DNA of 64,000 nucleotides from Boesenbergia rotunda. Taxonomy: Eukaryota; Streptophyta; Magnoliopsida; Zingiberales; Zingiberaceae. The position numbers and the translations under genes are program-made. The first letter of the stretch is position 1. Each line of letters begins with the position of its first letter. Positions 34,250 through 47,400 of this stretch are shown piece after piece. The notes under the pieces are model-generated. The model did no database searches and had not been told where the DNA came from. It worked only from the letters and a program-made list of their open reading frames with translations. The stretch spans positions 228,798-292,797 of the forward strand of contig JAGFNQ010002319.1 of NCBI GenBank assembly GCA_024364735.1. The letters are read 5' to 3'.

Positions 34250-37217
34250 TTCTATACCAAAGCCTTGGTCAAAGGATCCGTGATGTTAGCATTAGTGTGT
34301 ACTCTGCATATCCTCACATCTCCTCTATCGATGATCTCTCGAATAAGATGGAAGCACCATAGTATGTGTTTGGTCCGCTGATGAGAACGAGGTTCCTTAG
34401 CTTATGCAATAACCCTATTGTTGTCATAATAGAGGTTTATTGGGTCTGTTATACTAGGAACCACATCAAGCTCTATAATGAACTTCCGGATCCAAACTGC
34501 CTCTTTTGCTGCATCAGACACGACAATATACTCGGTCTCTGTTGTAGAATCTGACTGTGTCTTGCTTCGAACTCTTCCAGCTCACAGCGCCACCATTCAA
34601 GCAAAATGCATACCCTGACTGCGATCTGAAATCATCCCTGTAGGTTTGGAAGCTTGCGTCATTGTAACCCTTTACTGCTAGCTCCTTATTGCCTCAAAAT
34701 ATCAAGAAATATTCTTTCGTCCTTCGTAAGTACTTAAGAATATTCTTGACAACTGTCCAGTGACTTTCACCTGGATCTGGCTGGTATCTGCTCGTCATGC
34801 TCAAAGTATATGAGATATTTGGACGAGTACAAAGCATGACGTACATGATAGACCCTATAGCGGATGCATAAGGGATCTGATCCATGCGGTCTCTCTTCTC
34901 CTTAGAAGAGGGCATTGAGTCTTCGAAAGACTTACACCATGTGACATCGGTAGAAATCCCTTCTTGGAATTCTGCATGGAAAAACGATTAAGCACCTTGT
35001 CAATATATTTACTCTGACTTAAGCCAAGCAATCTTTTAGATCTATCTCTATAGATCTTGATGCCTAGGATATAGGCTGCTTCACCTAAGTCTTTCATTGA
35101 GAAACAATTCCCTAGCTACGTCATCACAGACTATAGTGAAGGGATATCATTTCTAATGAGGAGTATGTCATCCTCATACAAGATCAGGAAGATAACTGTG
35201 CTCCCACTAATCCTTTTGTAGACACAAGGTTCATCTTCATTCTTGATGAAACCAAATGCTTTGATTGCATCATCGAATCGAAGATTCCAACTTCGAGAAG
35301 CTTGCTTTAGCCCATAAATGGACCTGTGCAACTTACATACCTTTCTAGCATACTCTGGATCTACAAAACCCTTAAGTTGTGTCATGTACACATCTTCAAG
35401 TAGATTCCCATTTAGGAATGCGATTTTGACATCCATCTGTCAGATCTCATAATCATGGTAAGCTGCAATAGCAAGCATGATCCGAATAGATTTAAGCATC
35501 ACAACTGGTGAAAAAGTTTAATCATAGTCGATACCATGAATCTTGCTTGAAACTTTTGGCTACCAATCGTCCTTTATAGGTATGCATAAGACTATCCATG
35601 TCAGTCTTTCTTTTAAAGACCCATTACCCATTTACACCCAATGGGTTTAATTCCCTCATGTAGATTAACCAAAGTCCATACTTGGTTAGTATACATGGAT
35701 TCCATTTCGAACTTCATGGCCTCTAGCCATTTCTCAAAATTTGGGCTCATTACAGCTTCTTGATAGGATGTAGCTCGTTCAACTCAACAAGTATAACATC
35801 ATCATGGTCAGACAAGAGAAATGAGTATCTCTCAGGCTGACGACGTATCCTATCAGATCTGCACAGAGGTTGGTCTACTTAAACAGGTTGTTGCTCCATA
35901 ACTTCTTTTGCAACAATCTCATGATCCACAACACTTTGTGGTGCCTGCTCAATGTCCATCAATGCCTCAGTACTATCTGCATCTTGAACTTCTTCAAGAT
36001 GGATTTTACTCCCACTATTTCTTCTAGAAATAAACTCTCTTTCGAGAAAAATATCATTTCTAGTGACAAACACTTTGCCTAGTGTGGGATTGTAGAAGAA
36101 ATATCCCTTCGTTTCCTAGGGATATCCTACAAAATAGCACTTATTAGATTTGGGTCCAAGTTTATCTGAGACTTGATGTCGAACGTAAGCCTCATAACCC
36201 CAAATCCTCATAAAAGACATCATGGGACTCTTCCCAGTCCACATCGTATATGGTGTCTTTATGATGACCTTTGATGGAGTTCGGTTAAGTGTGAAAAGAG
36301 CTGTCTCTAGAGCGATCCCCAGAAGGAAATAGGAAGATCTGCCCGACTCATCATCGATCGTACCATATCTAATAGAGTACGATTTCTTCTCTCGGACACA
36401 CCATTCCATTGTGGTGTTCCAATTGGAGTGAGTTGGGATATGATCCCACACTCTGCTAGATGGTCACGAAACTCTTGGCTAAGGTATTCACCACCTCGAT
36501 CTGATCGAAGCATCTTAATACTCTTGCCAAGTTAGTTTATACTTCACTCTTGAATTCTTTGAACTTTTCAAAGGATTCCGACTTGTGTTTTATTAGATAC
36601 ACATAGCCGTATCTACTGACATCATCAATAAAAGTTATGAAGTACTGATAGCCTCCTCTAGCTGCGACATTAAATGAGCCACATACATCAGTATGTATGA
36701 GTCCTAACAAGTCTGTTGCTCTTTCACCGTGTCCACTAAATGGAGTCTTGGTCATCTTGCCTAGAAGACAAGATTCACATGTCTCATATGATTCAAAATC
36801 AAATGAGTCCAGTAATTTATCCTTATGGAGTTGGGATATGCGACTCTCATTTATATGACATAAGAGACAATGCCAGAGATATATTTGGTTCAAATCATTT
36901 GATTTGAACCGTTTGGTATTTATGTTATAGATTGAGTTCTCTAAGTCTAGAACATAGAGTCCATTCATAAGTGGTGCACTACAATAGAACATATCATTTA
37001 ACATTATAGAACAACATTTGCCCTTTATGATAAATGAAAAGCCTTTCTTGTCCAAACAAGATACAGAAATTATGTTCTTAGTTAGTGCAGGTACATAAAA
37101 GCACTCCTCTAGTTCTAAGATAAGCCTAGTAGGTAAAGACAAGGAATATGTTTCTACAGCTATAGCAGCAACTCTTGCGTCATTGCCTACTCGTAGTTCC
37201 ACTTCGCCCTTTGTCAA
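34250..37217 (-). pseudogene. pol: pol of element 3: integrase, reverse transcriptase, RNase H (multiple lesions)
   Basis: Read on the minus strand: gag-pre-integrase (LWHCLLCHINESRI, CESCLLGKMTKTPF), integrase core (HTDVCGSFN, FIDDVSRYGYVY, then after a stop RSDRGGEYLSQEF, NGVSERRNRTLLDM), frame change, integrase end (GYEAYVRHQVSDKLGPKS). The reverse transcriptase follows (MDVKIAFLNGNL, YGLKQASRSWN, and YEDD in place of the catalytic YVDD at about 35170), then MKDLGEAAYILGIKIYRD and RNase H (YNDASFQ, GAVSWKSSKQD, ending TDPLTKAL near 34255). Several stops and frameshifts interrupt it, so no functional polyprotein is made from this copy. Confidence 0.88.
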
Positions 37218-37229
37218 TGATCTAGCTCT

Positions 37230-38150
37230 TCAAAGGCCCTGCACATTAGTACAAATGTGAGATGCACAACCGATATCTAATACCCAAGAAGAGGAAATAG
37301 ATAGATCAACTTCTATAACAAAAATACTTGAGGTAGAAGTCTCACTTCTTTTCTTCTTTACTTCCTCTAGGTAGAGTTTGCAATTCCGCTTCCAATGTCC
37401 GACCTCACCACAGTGGAAGCAGGTCCCTTCCTTAGGCACCCCGCCTTTGGCCTTCAGTGTAGTAGAGTTGGCCTTGCCTTTGGCTTGGATCTTACCCTTG
37501 TCCTTAGGCTTCCATTTGCCTTTGCCCTTTTGTACCATCAGTACAATACTGGTCTTCGTTTTCTTCAGATTAGGTTTAGCAGTTCTCAACATGCTGAGCA
37601 TCTCAGGCAATGGCTTGTCAATTTTGTTCATGTTATAGTTCATGACAAATTGATTGTACCCTTCTGGCAACGATTGTAGGATAAGGTCCGTGGCCAATTC
37701 TTGAGCCAGTGGAAATCCTAGTCTTTCAAGGTTCTCGACATACCCAATAATTTTGAGTATGTAAGTTCCTACGGGAGTTCCTTCTTGCATCTTGCAAGCA
37801 AATAGAGCCTTAAACACCTCAAATCGCTCGTGCCGAGCTTGCCCTTGATATGGTTATTTTAAGTGCTCAACCATATCATGTGCATCCATGTTCTCATGTT
37901 ACTTCTAAAGCTCAGAGTTCATTGTGGCAAGCATGAGACATGATACATCAAGTGCATCATCCTGATGCTTCTTGTAAGCATCCTTTTCGACACGAGTGAC
38001 GGTAGTGATACATGCTTCTGGAAGAGGTTCCTCTAGGACGTACAATTTTCGTTCTTGTTTGAGGACGATCCTCAATTTTCTGTACTAGTCCAAAAAATTA
38101 GCTCTGTTGAGCTTGTCCTTCTCAAGGATGGATCACAGAGAGAGAGTATT
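37230..38150 (-). pseudogene. gag: gag and protease of element 3
   Basis: The frame 37230-37817 has the gag C-terminal half (VENLERLGFPLAQELATDLI, LPEGYNQFVMNYNMN), a CCHC knuckle (CFHCGEVGHWKRNC) and the protease start (WVLDIGCASHIC, where the catalytic D-T/S-G reads D-I-G). The N-terminal half continues to about 38150 with broken frames. The protease substitution and frame breaks make it non-functional. Confidence 0.82.
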
Positions 38151-39447
38151 TGACGTGTTAGACGATATGGTAATCTACAACAGTAAAATATGCAGAAATA
38201 AGTGTCATATCTAGATCATTTAATTAGGTCTTTAATTAAATGACACTCCCACTGAATTGTAGCGCTTTGGTAGGGGCTAATCATGGATGTAGGTAAACTG
38301 AATTTGCCCACACTACTAGCTCCAAACCAAATAACGACTACATTCATGTGGGACAAGATCCATATTATACCTCATCTTGAGTTAGCTTTGGCTAATCACC
38401 CAAGACTTAGTATAATTAGGTAGGTAATATTTTACCAATTACATCTTATCCAACTCTTGGAAACAAAGGGTCAAGATCCACATTACACATCATCTTGAGT
38501 TAGCTTTGACTAATCATCCAAGACTTTATATAATTGTTCTCTTACCCAATTTTCCCAACTTTTGAGATATGTCCCTAAGTTTCTCAATCCAATTGAGGTG
38601 ACTTAGATAAGTCTCACCCAAAGTTTGATAGCGGGACATCACAATTGTCCTCTTGCACTCTACCAAGATAGAATGTGTTGCTTTGCTTTGTCAAACCCAA
38701 CAACAAATGATCGAGGTAGTTTCTGAGTACCAAACTTTGGTAGGCATATCGAGTTGACTTAATTAAGATAAATGTTTATCTAATCATGCATCACATACAC
38801 ACATTGCCTATATCAACATATAAGCGGTAAAATGTGACATGGTTATGACCCGTATACTACGATCTTCTCAAGCCAATGAGAAAATCGATAGTCAACCTAG
38901 GGATAACATCTTCTCGAACTGCATCCTTCAGTCGTCATGTGTCATCGACTTTCTTCTTGCAACTTCATTCTTCAATGGACATTCCACTCCTCATTTTGTA
39001 CGTTACAAATTAGGAAAACTCGAGTTATATTCGAGTCTAAATCTATTTTATAACTAGAAAAATAGAGATAAGGCATGACACGTAGGCCGTATTATGAATT
39101 ACAATACAACATACACATACACACATATACATCCAATCATATTGGGGATAAAGCCATAACCATACACCATGTCATCAATCACACACAATAGATTTAGGAC
39201 ATCAAATTTTATTATGATTGTAAAATGCTCATGAGCCGAAACCATATGTTATAAAATTTGTTGAGTACAATCAAACCATAACACACTTTCATATTCATAT
39301 GATAATGCTATGGACTTTTAGTTTGATCAACACAAACTTTTGTATCTCAACAAATGCTCATACATTACACAATCTATAACAAAATTATGTCCTATTTCTA
39401 TATTATATATAAAAGTTTTTCTAAACTTTGTATGATCTTTCGCAAGT
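38151..39447. other. 5' leader region of element 3
   Basis: Non-coding DNA between gag and the primer site. It is AT-rich with a repeated phrase (catcttgagttagctttg at about 38371 and 38491). No gene seen. Confidence 0.5.
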
Positions 39448-39461
39448 GGCTCTGATACCAC

Positions 39462-41138
39462 TGTAGAGATCTCTAGGCAAAAATATTCAAAAATCACAGT
39501 GGAAATAAGAGATCCCACAAGCGGTCCATGCGAAAGAAAACACATACAAAGTTAATTTACATATTCCTATCATATAGGTATAGCTTTGGCGCGTGCCCTT
39601 CGCTTATCCCGCTTGTCCGAGGTATGCCAGATCTCTTGCACGTTCAAGGGTCTGTGCCTCTATGCGTATCCACACGAACATGTTCTCTTAAGCATCAAAG
39701 AAGAATCACCTTTATGGTGCTAGCCAGAAGAGGAGATTCACAAAGCAAGAAGGAGAAGGAGAAGGAGAAGAGGGAATTTGGCCAAGAGAAGGAAGGGAAG
39801 GAAGAATGACAAGTTCATCATCCAAATGATAAGAAAAATTCTTTTATACTCATCCCATGAATATGAAGAGTTTTTATCCTTTAGCTTCCCTCCATTAATG
39901 CTAATAAAAACCCACTTAGAGCACATTTTCTCATGTTGCTCTTCAACTTCCTTTCATCCAATAAAGAGAAATTTTTCAGCTTTCTCTATTATTAATTTAT
40001 TAAATATTATAATAAATTAATATCTCATTCAAATGTGGTTGAGTCTAATCTAAATGAGTCAATCTCAAATTAGATCTCAATCCCATAATCCAATTGGATT
40101 CACTTGAGTCTAACTCAATTAATCCAATTCGGATCAAATCATAGTCAAACTAAGATCAATTAATCTCCGAAGCATCGTGCCCTTAGTGTGTGACTCAATA
40201 GGTTCTCGTAACGTTAGCAATATGTCTAAACCGCTTTAGACACATAAGCAATGAGCGGCATTTAGCAATGCATCATTGCTACCCAAGTGGGGAGAAAATC
40301 GAGATCCGACTTAACCTCCGTGACTATGATAATATATGACCTTATCTTTCCATCCTCGATATCTGGATTAACAAATGAGGCATAGACCGTGTTATCCTCG
40401 ATCAATCTTTATGTTTCTTGATCCCAGAGTAGATTCACTCAAACAAATGAGCTCAATATCTCATATTGACTCATTTAAGCATGACCATGCGTTTTAGTAG
40501 TCCTACTCGATCAAGGGGTCCACAGATATCACTCCCGTCATATGGGAGGGATAGATCCCATCTACATCACTCACATCCCTCCGCATAATTCATTACATAC
40601 CCAGTGATCGCCTTTATAGTCCATCCTATTACAGGTGACGTTTGACGATACCAAAGTACATAACTCCTTATGTAGGGAACCGTAGTGACTTCAGGTCTAA
40701 GGACTATTCATACTAATAGTCACATGAGAAAGTTTATGACACTCATATGACAATCTATGAAACTTTCCCATGGCGGGTCAATTCAGTACACATTCTCTAA
40801 TGTATACCCACGTATCAACTTGATATCATATATCCATGACTTGTGAGCTCAAGTTATCAATTGACCTACATGCTAGTCTTCATGCATTAATATTATCCTT
40901 GAATATTAATGCTTGACTAGGAATGATTTAGTATAGTGTTCTCTACATCATTTCACTATTGATTCAATCAATCGATATAATGTAGATAAGAACCTACTAC
41001 CCAAGCACATTATTATGCATAGTTATTTGACACAAATATAAAGTATAATAACCAAACATACCTTTATTAATGATAGAATATGATACAAAAAGTCCCTAGT
41101 CAATCATCACATAATTGGCTCTAGGGCTCCTACTAACA
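39462..41138 (-). repeat. Right (5') LTR of element 3
   Basis: 1677 bp, starting TGTAGAGATCTC immediately after the initiator-Met primer site and ending CTACTAACA; partner of 32508-34177. Confidence 0.95.
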
Positions 41139-41472
41139 GATAGAAGCGTCTCCTATATGAGTGTGAAGACATGCTGCTTCAATGAAACACTCATGAATCT
41201 AAGATGGTGTCCATGGCCAAACGGAACCAACCATGAGAACCAAAAGTAGGTGAAATAAGTCCCTGTGTGGGTGTATTATATATCTTAGTTTACACAAACA
41301 GTTGAGCAGTTCAAGATATCACGTTCACTGCGCAACCTAGTATGCTCGATAGCATTCCACTACGGAAGGTTCAAATCCACAAGCTACCTCTCCCGATGCA
41401 TTGACTTATCGATTGGACTCTTATAAAGTGTCAGCATGCATACATGCATTAATTTTTATTCATGTGGGGGAT

Positions 41473-42337
41473 TGTTGGATATTTGATGCTTAAAATAATT
41501 AAGACGAAATACGATTTTGTAAAGGAAAATCGAGGTGCCATCAATAAATGAAAGTCAGAATTGACTTCAAAAACGAAATCTATGTTTCACTTAGATTAAT
41601 TTAGACTATTAATTTGCTCAAAATCGATTACAAGTGAATGAGAAATTAATTGTTTAAAGTTAGTCCAAAATTTGCATAAAAGGAAGTAGATGAGGATTAG
41701 TCTCACATTTGAAATTTTCGAAGGGATTTACTTCCTTATATGTGTTCCTGTGGTAATGAAATTAAAAAGAAACACAGATGGTCTCTTCTCACAGGTGAGC
41801 AGGTGCTCGCACCTGCGAGCCCGCCACCCGCCACGCGTGCACATGCGCAATGAGCGCTTTGTTGGCGCACTATGCACTTCGCACGTATGCATCGTTCCAC
41901 GAGGAGCATTGAGGAGCTTACATTTATGCTTCAGGTGACGTGATACTTTGGTGATGTGTCGGTGATGTGACCTAGATTAATCCTAAACCAAAGGTTACAC
42001 CCAATCACCAAAGGGTACCTCACCTCTTCTATTATATAAATAGAGTCATCTAGATGATGAATTCATTCATTCATTTGATCATCAAAGTCATTAGCATTCA
42101 TCCCATCGTGTGCATCCAGAGTCCGAAAAGCCTACGAGAAGGTTCGCTAGTCTCGAAATTTGTAGTGTTGCTATTTTGAGACATCGTCGTTGTATTTTGG
42201 GAAATGAATTGCTGTTATCCGTAAGCACATGTAGAAGAGCAATATCGTTTTACGGAGATAGTGTCCAACACTAGCCTTTTTGAAATTATATCAGTTTGCA
42301 TCCTCTCGGCAGCTTACTCGGACGACACCCCCAAACA
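41473..42337 (+). repeat. Right LTR of element 1
   Basis: Same start as the left LTR. It shares the conserved blocks gcgagcccgccac, cacctcttctattatataaa (TATA-like) and gttcgctagtctcgaaattt. It lacks the roughly 330-bp block seen in the left copy. Its end is unclear because CACTA-like sequence begins at once. Confidence 0.78.
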
Positions 42338-42496
42338 AATTTGACGATGAAAAAATTTTTGTTTCTAATTTGTGACAATGTTATTTTGTTACTAATTTGC
42401 GACAATTTTACTTTTTGTTGCAAAATTTGTCGTAAATTTGCAATGAAAAAGTTTCGTCGCAAAATTTCATCCCTAAATAACTATCTTTTTGTAGTG
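42338..42496 (-). mobile_element. Terminal fragment of a CACTA (En/Spm) DNA transposon
   Basis: The fragment ends ctatctttttgtagtg, which on the minus strand reads CACTACAAAAAGATAG, the canonical CACTA terminus. Behind it are the short subterminal repeats typical of the class (tttgtgacaatg, tttgcgacaatt, tttgtcgtaaat, cgtcgcaaaatt, in both orientations). No opposite end was found, so this is a truncated copy or a fragment joined to the LTR. Confidence 0.75.
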
Positions 42497-43025
42497 TCGA
42501 TGGTTGATCATAATTTTATGTGGGGCTGGAACGGTCGCCCAAGTTCGATATTATCTGATTCATCATTTTTTTATTTTTCTAATCATGTGATATTATTTAA
42601 TTATTTAAAATATTATTTCAATTACTTAGTTACTAAATCATGAATATTTTAATGTATTATAATTTTTTATTAAAAAAACTCTTCTAAGATTCATTGTTTT
42701 GAATGAGATTTTTTATTTTTATTTTAAAATGAAAAATTAATTTAGTGTTTCATCATAATAATTTAAAAGTGCATTTTAAAAAAATTAAGAAAAAGATAAA
42801 TTAAAATAGACAATGCGTTTGTGCTTTTTATTGGAGTCCAAATTTAGGATATGTCCATCGCCCACCTTACTAGTTGTCTAGCCAATTGTGACCTAATAAT
42901 CTATGGACAAAAATGAAATATAAAATATGAGTTAATTATTTTTTATTTTGATATTAATTTTTTTAAAAAGGTAAACACTTTTTTTTTAAAGGAGAAATTC
43001 CAAGTTAGAAGGGGGGTCAGACCTT
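42497..43025. other. AT-rich spacer
   Basis: No gene seen. T-rich runs (about 42958-42965 and 42979-42988) may include the poly-A tail of the downstream minus-strand LINE, but no target duplication could be matched. Confidence 0.4.
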
Positions 43026-44456
43026 ACCTTCTAACATGAAATTACAAGATCCCAAACATGATTTACAAATCTTACAAAAAAGGAACCACCACAACTATAC
43101 ATTTCTTCTTCACTCTTCCGAACCGCATGAAAACCCATCTCTATCATCCAAAATTTCTATCTTCCAATGTTTTAAACTCCATGCATATGAAGACTTCATG
43201 GATCTAAAACCGAAGACTTTACACTTTTCATGTAGTTACCGACCATTCAACTTTCCATAAAAAACATTTTGGATCAGAACAAAACAGCAGGGATTCCATA
43301 TGAACAACAAGGATCAGATCAAAACAATCCATAAAAACAAAAAACTTCTCATGCATATAGAGTCTGCAGCCTGCGTGTCTTTAACAGAGCAGCAAAATAC
43401 AATACAAATAGCTATCAGACATGCAAATTTTTCGGAAAACTGTAGTACATGATATTTCCTGTCACAAAACTCCCATTACTTCTGGAGTCAAATTACAACT
43501 CATCAATCAGATAAGACTTAACAGCAGTCTGAATCCGAACAAAGTTCCAATCTTGTAATTCAATGAAAACAAATTTTGGCACAAACTAAACCTTATTTAC
43601 TCGTTGGCACGCCGAGAAAAGGATCAATCCATATTAGTTTGTTAAGGCTTCAACACCCGAAAATTCAGTGAACAATTTGCAGCTCATCAAAACTGATCCA
43701 GATATAATTTGCTAAACTGAATCAGAGATTCATAAGAAATTTGGAACCCAACTTTATCAGAAAACAGCCGACTTCCCAGGAAAACAAACTACAGCTCAAG
43801 TATTATCAGGACTTAGTAATGAAAAGATGTGATCAGAGCAAAATTCAGCAATATTTACTAGTTGGCACACCTTGAAAGAGATCGATCCATATTGGTTTGT
43901 CGAGTCTGCAACACAATTTTCAGAAACCTGATCCATATTAGTTTGTTGAGGCTTCAACACCCGAAGCATCTAGGAGCAATCTACAGCTCATCAAATCAGT
44001 TTCAGATTTAAAACCGCAAAAGAATCAGAGAAATTCCCAGGAAATCAAATTACAGCTTCGTGATATTGTCAGGATTTAAGCAATGAAAAGATGTGATCAG
44101 AGCAAATTTCAGTAATCATGTTATATTTGGGCACATAAATCAGATAAGATTTATTTAGCACAAACTAAGCCTTTTTTACTGGTTGATTTGCAGCTCATCA
44201 AATCAGATAAGATTTATCAGCAAACTAATCAGAACAAAATTCCATACACTCTGTTAATTGGCACCAATTAAGTCTTATTACTAATTGGCACGATCCATAT
44301 TAGACTGTAAGACTTCCACACAATTTTTAGAAAACCTGATTATGCCTTTAACCATTGTATCAGGACTGAATTCATTGACAAAACCAATACCAAACAAAAG
44401 ATTCAAGTCCAATTATATCAGAATCCATCCTCCACATACTTTAAAAGTTTTCTGAT
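43026..44456 (-). repeat. Probable LINE 3' region with degenerate internal repeats
   Basis: This lies downstream of the LINE RNase H stop. Phrases such as gatccatattagtttgtt, ggcttcaacacccgaa and cagctcatcaaatcag recur at about 43625, 43860-43990 and 44190-44300 with 'ttggcac' starts, giving a degenerate tandem structure. No open frame of note. Confidence 0.5.
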
Positions 44457-47400
44457 TTAAAATGCTTTCTGATCCAATCGAATATAAGGAAATCCCAACT
44501 TATCCACCTTACAAATGCCATATAGAGTCTTGTTTATATCTTGCCTTCTCAAAACTTTGTCCCCCGTAAATTGAAAAGCCTGATTAGCCAAGTAATCCGC
44601 AGCTACATTCCCTTCCTTGAACACATGGGAATAAGTCACCTTGTATCTTTCCATGATTGTACTGATTTTTAACACTATATTTCTATAATCCCAACAAACT
44701 GAAGGGGACTGTATAATCTTCAAAGCAACCATCGAATCTGATTCTAACCAAACTGGTAAATAATTATAGGCAACACATAATTCCAATCCAAACAAAATGG
44801 CCTACAATTCTGCTTTTACATTTGAAATAACTCCCAAGGTGCCATGTTTCTCCATGATAAACTGCCCTGTGTGGTCTCTAATTACATCCCCATACGAAGA
44901 CTCACCTGGGTTCCCTTTCGAGCAACCATTCGTATTTAATTTGTATCCTCCAACATCCAGCCTCTTCCAGTACCCCAGAAATACAGTATTTTTGATGCCT
45001 GCTTTAATAGGAATCCCCAAGCTTTAGCAATAGAGGTTTTACTTTTCATGATTCCTGCCGCTTCTCCTATAACTAGATATTGAATTATATTTCTTTTAGT
45101 CTTCTGCACAGCTTGGTTTATCCCTCTGTGTTTTGCATCATTTCTAGCCTTCCATAAGAACCATAAGATGAGGAAAGGCATAACCTCCCTAACATGCCCT
45201 CCATGAGACCATTCTGATCCAATCATCCAATCCCCCAGTAAGGAAATTCTGTTCACATTAAACAAATTAGCAAAATAAGACCAAACCTCCTTGGCTATTG
45301 GGCCATCAAAGAACAAATGATCCCAAGTTTCCATGGAATCACAACAAAGACATTTGGAGGCTAGAGTGATTCCCCTTTGTTGCAAAATGTTGTCGACAGG
45401 TAGTTTGTGTCTCAAAAAGCGCCATGCGAAAATGGAGATAGATGGATTAAGCAAGCCACTCCAAATTGCAAAATTTATGGGTACCACTGGTTGTGTCTGT
45501 CGGACACTATTCCATGCAGTTTTTAAAGAGAATTTACCATTCAATGATAACTTCCATATGATGTGATCAGCAGCATCTATTTGTGTAGGGATTTCTGCAA
45601 CTTCAGCCGCTATATTAACCGGAAGCAAACTGTTAATACTGTCCATCCTCCAATGAGATCCTTCCAAAGTTCGGCAACTCTTATATCAAGATTTCCAACT
45701 GGGTACAGGACTGGAACAAAGGTCCACGATCCAGCCATGTATCAAGCCAGAAATGCAGCTTACCTTCTCCCAAAATCCAACCTGTATTTTGCTCTGCTAA
45801 GCTTCGAAACTTGATTATTCGGCGCCAACAAGGAGATGCCTTACCTTTCAAATGAACAATAACTGGGTGTGTAGAACTACAATACATCCTTGTTAGGAAA
45901 TTAGCCCAAAGTGTATTTTGCTCTCTGAATCTGTACCAGAGTTTAACCGCCATTGCCACACTAAAGTCTGCTAGCTTTCTCACTCCTAATCCTCCTTCTA
46001 TTTTCGGCTTACTGATTTCTCCCCAAGCAATCCAATGAGCCTTCCTTTTGGTGTCTATAGAACCCCAGAAATATCTTGCAAATATCATTTCCAAATTATG
46101 TAAAATTGACAAAGGAGGAAGAAGCACCTGCAATAAATAAAGGGGCATTGAAATGAGAACACTTAGGATTAGTAAGAGTCGACCACCATAAGAGAGCCGC
46201 GAGATAGTCCATCCCATGAGTTTCTTCCTTATTTTTTGTGTCAGAGGTTGAAAATATATTGACTTTCTGATCCCAGTGAAAATAGGTATTCCTAGGTAGT
46301 TCATAGGCCATGTCTCTTCCGCAAAGTTTGTGGTAGCTGAAATTAAACTTCTACGGGCTGGTGGTATGCTTCTCGAGAGAAAAATCAAACTTTTTCCAGC
46401 ATTGATCAATTGGCCTGATTGCACCTCGTATGCATCAAGGAAAGTCTTTACCTTTTTTTACACAATCAATAGACCCATTCAGGAAAACCATACCATCATC
46501 CGCATAAGCCAGGTAAGATATCTCATATGACATCCCGTAGCATAGCTCAGCTTAGGATTTTTAAGAAAGAAATTTTCCAAACCCCTGGATAAGAACTCCG
46601 ATGCTATGATAAACAAGAAAGGAGAAATAGGATCCCCTTGTCTTAGCCCTCTTTTGGATTGAAAAAACCTGCAAGATGTCCATTAACACGGATCGAAAAC
46701 CAACAAAAAGTAATACATCTCCCAATCATAGCTATAAAAGAATCCGAGAAACCAAAAGCTGTCATAATCCTGAATAATAAACTCCATTGTATTCTATCAA
46801 AAGCTTTGGCTATGTCCAGTTTCATAATGACATTCCCCCCTCTAACATGGATATTTAGCTTATGAGTCAATTCTTGGGCTAACAAAATATTATCAGAAAT
46901 TAGTCTGTCTTTCACAAATCCACTCTGAGCCGGAGAGATAATCTTATGAAGTATTTTCGTTAGCCTATTCGCCAAAAGTTTAGATACAATCTTATAGGAT
47001 ACATTGCATAAGCTAATAGGTCAGAAATCTTGCCATTTCTAAGCATTTTCTTTTTTTTGGAATCAAAACAACAGTTGCGGCAACCCTTCCTCTCGGAAAA
47101 AATCATCTTTAAAGAAATCCATCACAGCTTGTTGCACATCATCTTGAATAATATCCCAACAAGAAACATAGAAGGCTGTAGAGAAACCATCTGGCCCAGC
47201 TGCACTATCTTGGTCCATTTCCCATATTACTCGCTTTATTTCCTCCTTAGAAGGCAATATCATAAAAGAATTATTCTCCTCCGCAAAGATAAGCTTAGGA
47301 ATATGACTAAGGTCTGCCCCCATGTAGTTAAATTCTTCCCCTGTTAATAATTGTTCGAAGAATTTAACAGCTGAAGCTCTAACAAGTTTTGGTTTCTCCA

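Larger units (their letters stand above)
32508..41138 (-). mobile_element. Element 3: nearly full-length Ty1/copia retrotransposon nested in element 1
   Basis: LTRs 32508-34177 and 39462-41138 (TGTAG...CTAACA on the plus strand) have a perfect 5-bp duplication gatag at 32503-32507 and 41139-41143. The primer site (complement of ggctctgatacca, 39448-39460) fits initiator tRNA-Met; the polypurine tract (complement of atctcccactagcac) abuts the left LTR. The total is 8631 bp. It carries gag, protease, integrase, reverse transcriptase and RNase H on the minus strand, all broken by point lesions. Its LTR family also occurs as a fragment at 49703-49838. Confidence 0.95.
21773..42337 (+). mobile_element. 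Element 1: Ty1/copia retrotransposon, internally deleted, host of two nested elements
   Basis: Two direct LTRs starting tgttggatatttgatgctta are seen at 21773 and 41473. The left is preceded by unrelated DNA and the right by a polypurine tract (tgtgggggat, 41463-41472). The left LTR shares similarity with the right up to a 'caaaca' at 22961 and 42337. It has about 330 bp (about 22263-22598) missing from the right LTR. Internal sequence lies in three pieces (about 22962-25348, 32381-32507, 41139-41472) separated by elements 2 and 3. No TSD could be confirmed: cactc precedes the left LTR, and the right border meets a CACTA end. gag and pol are broken. Confidence 0.85.
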
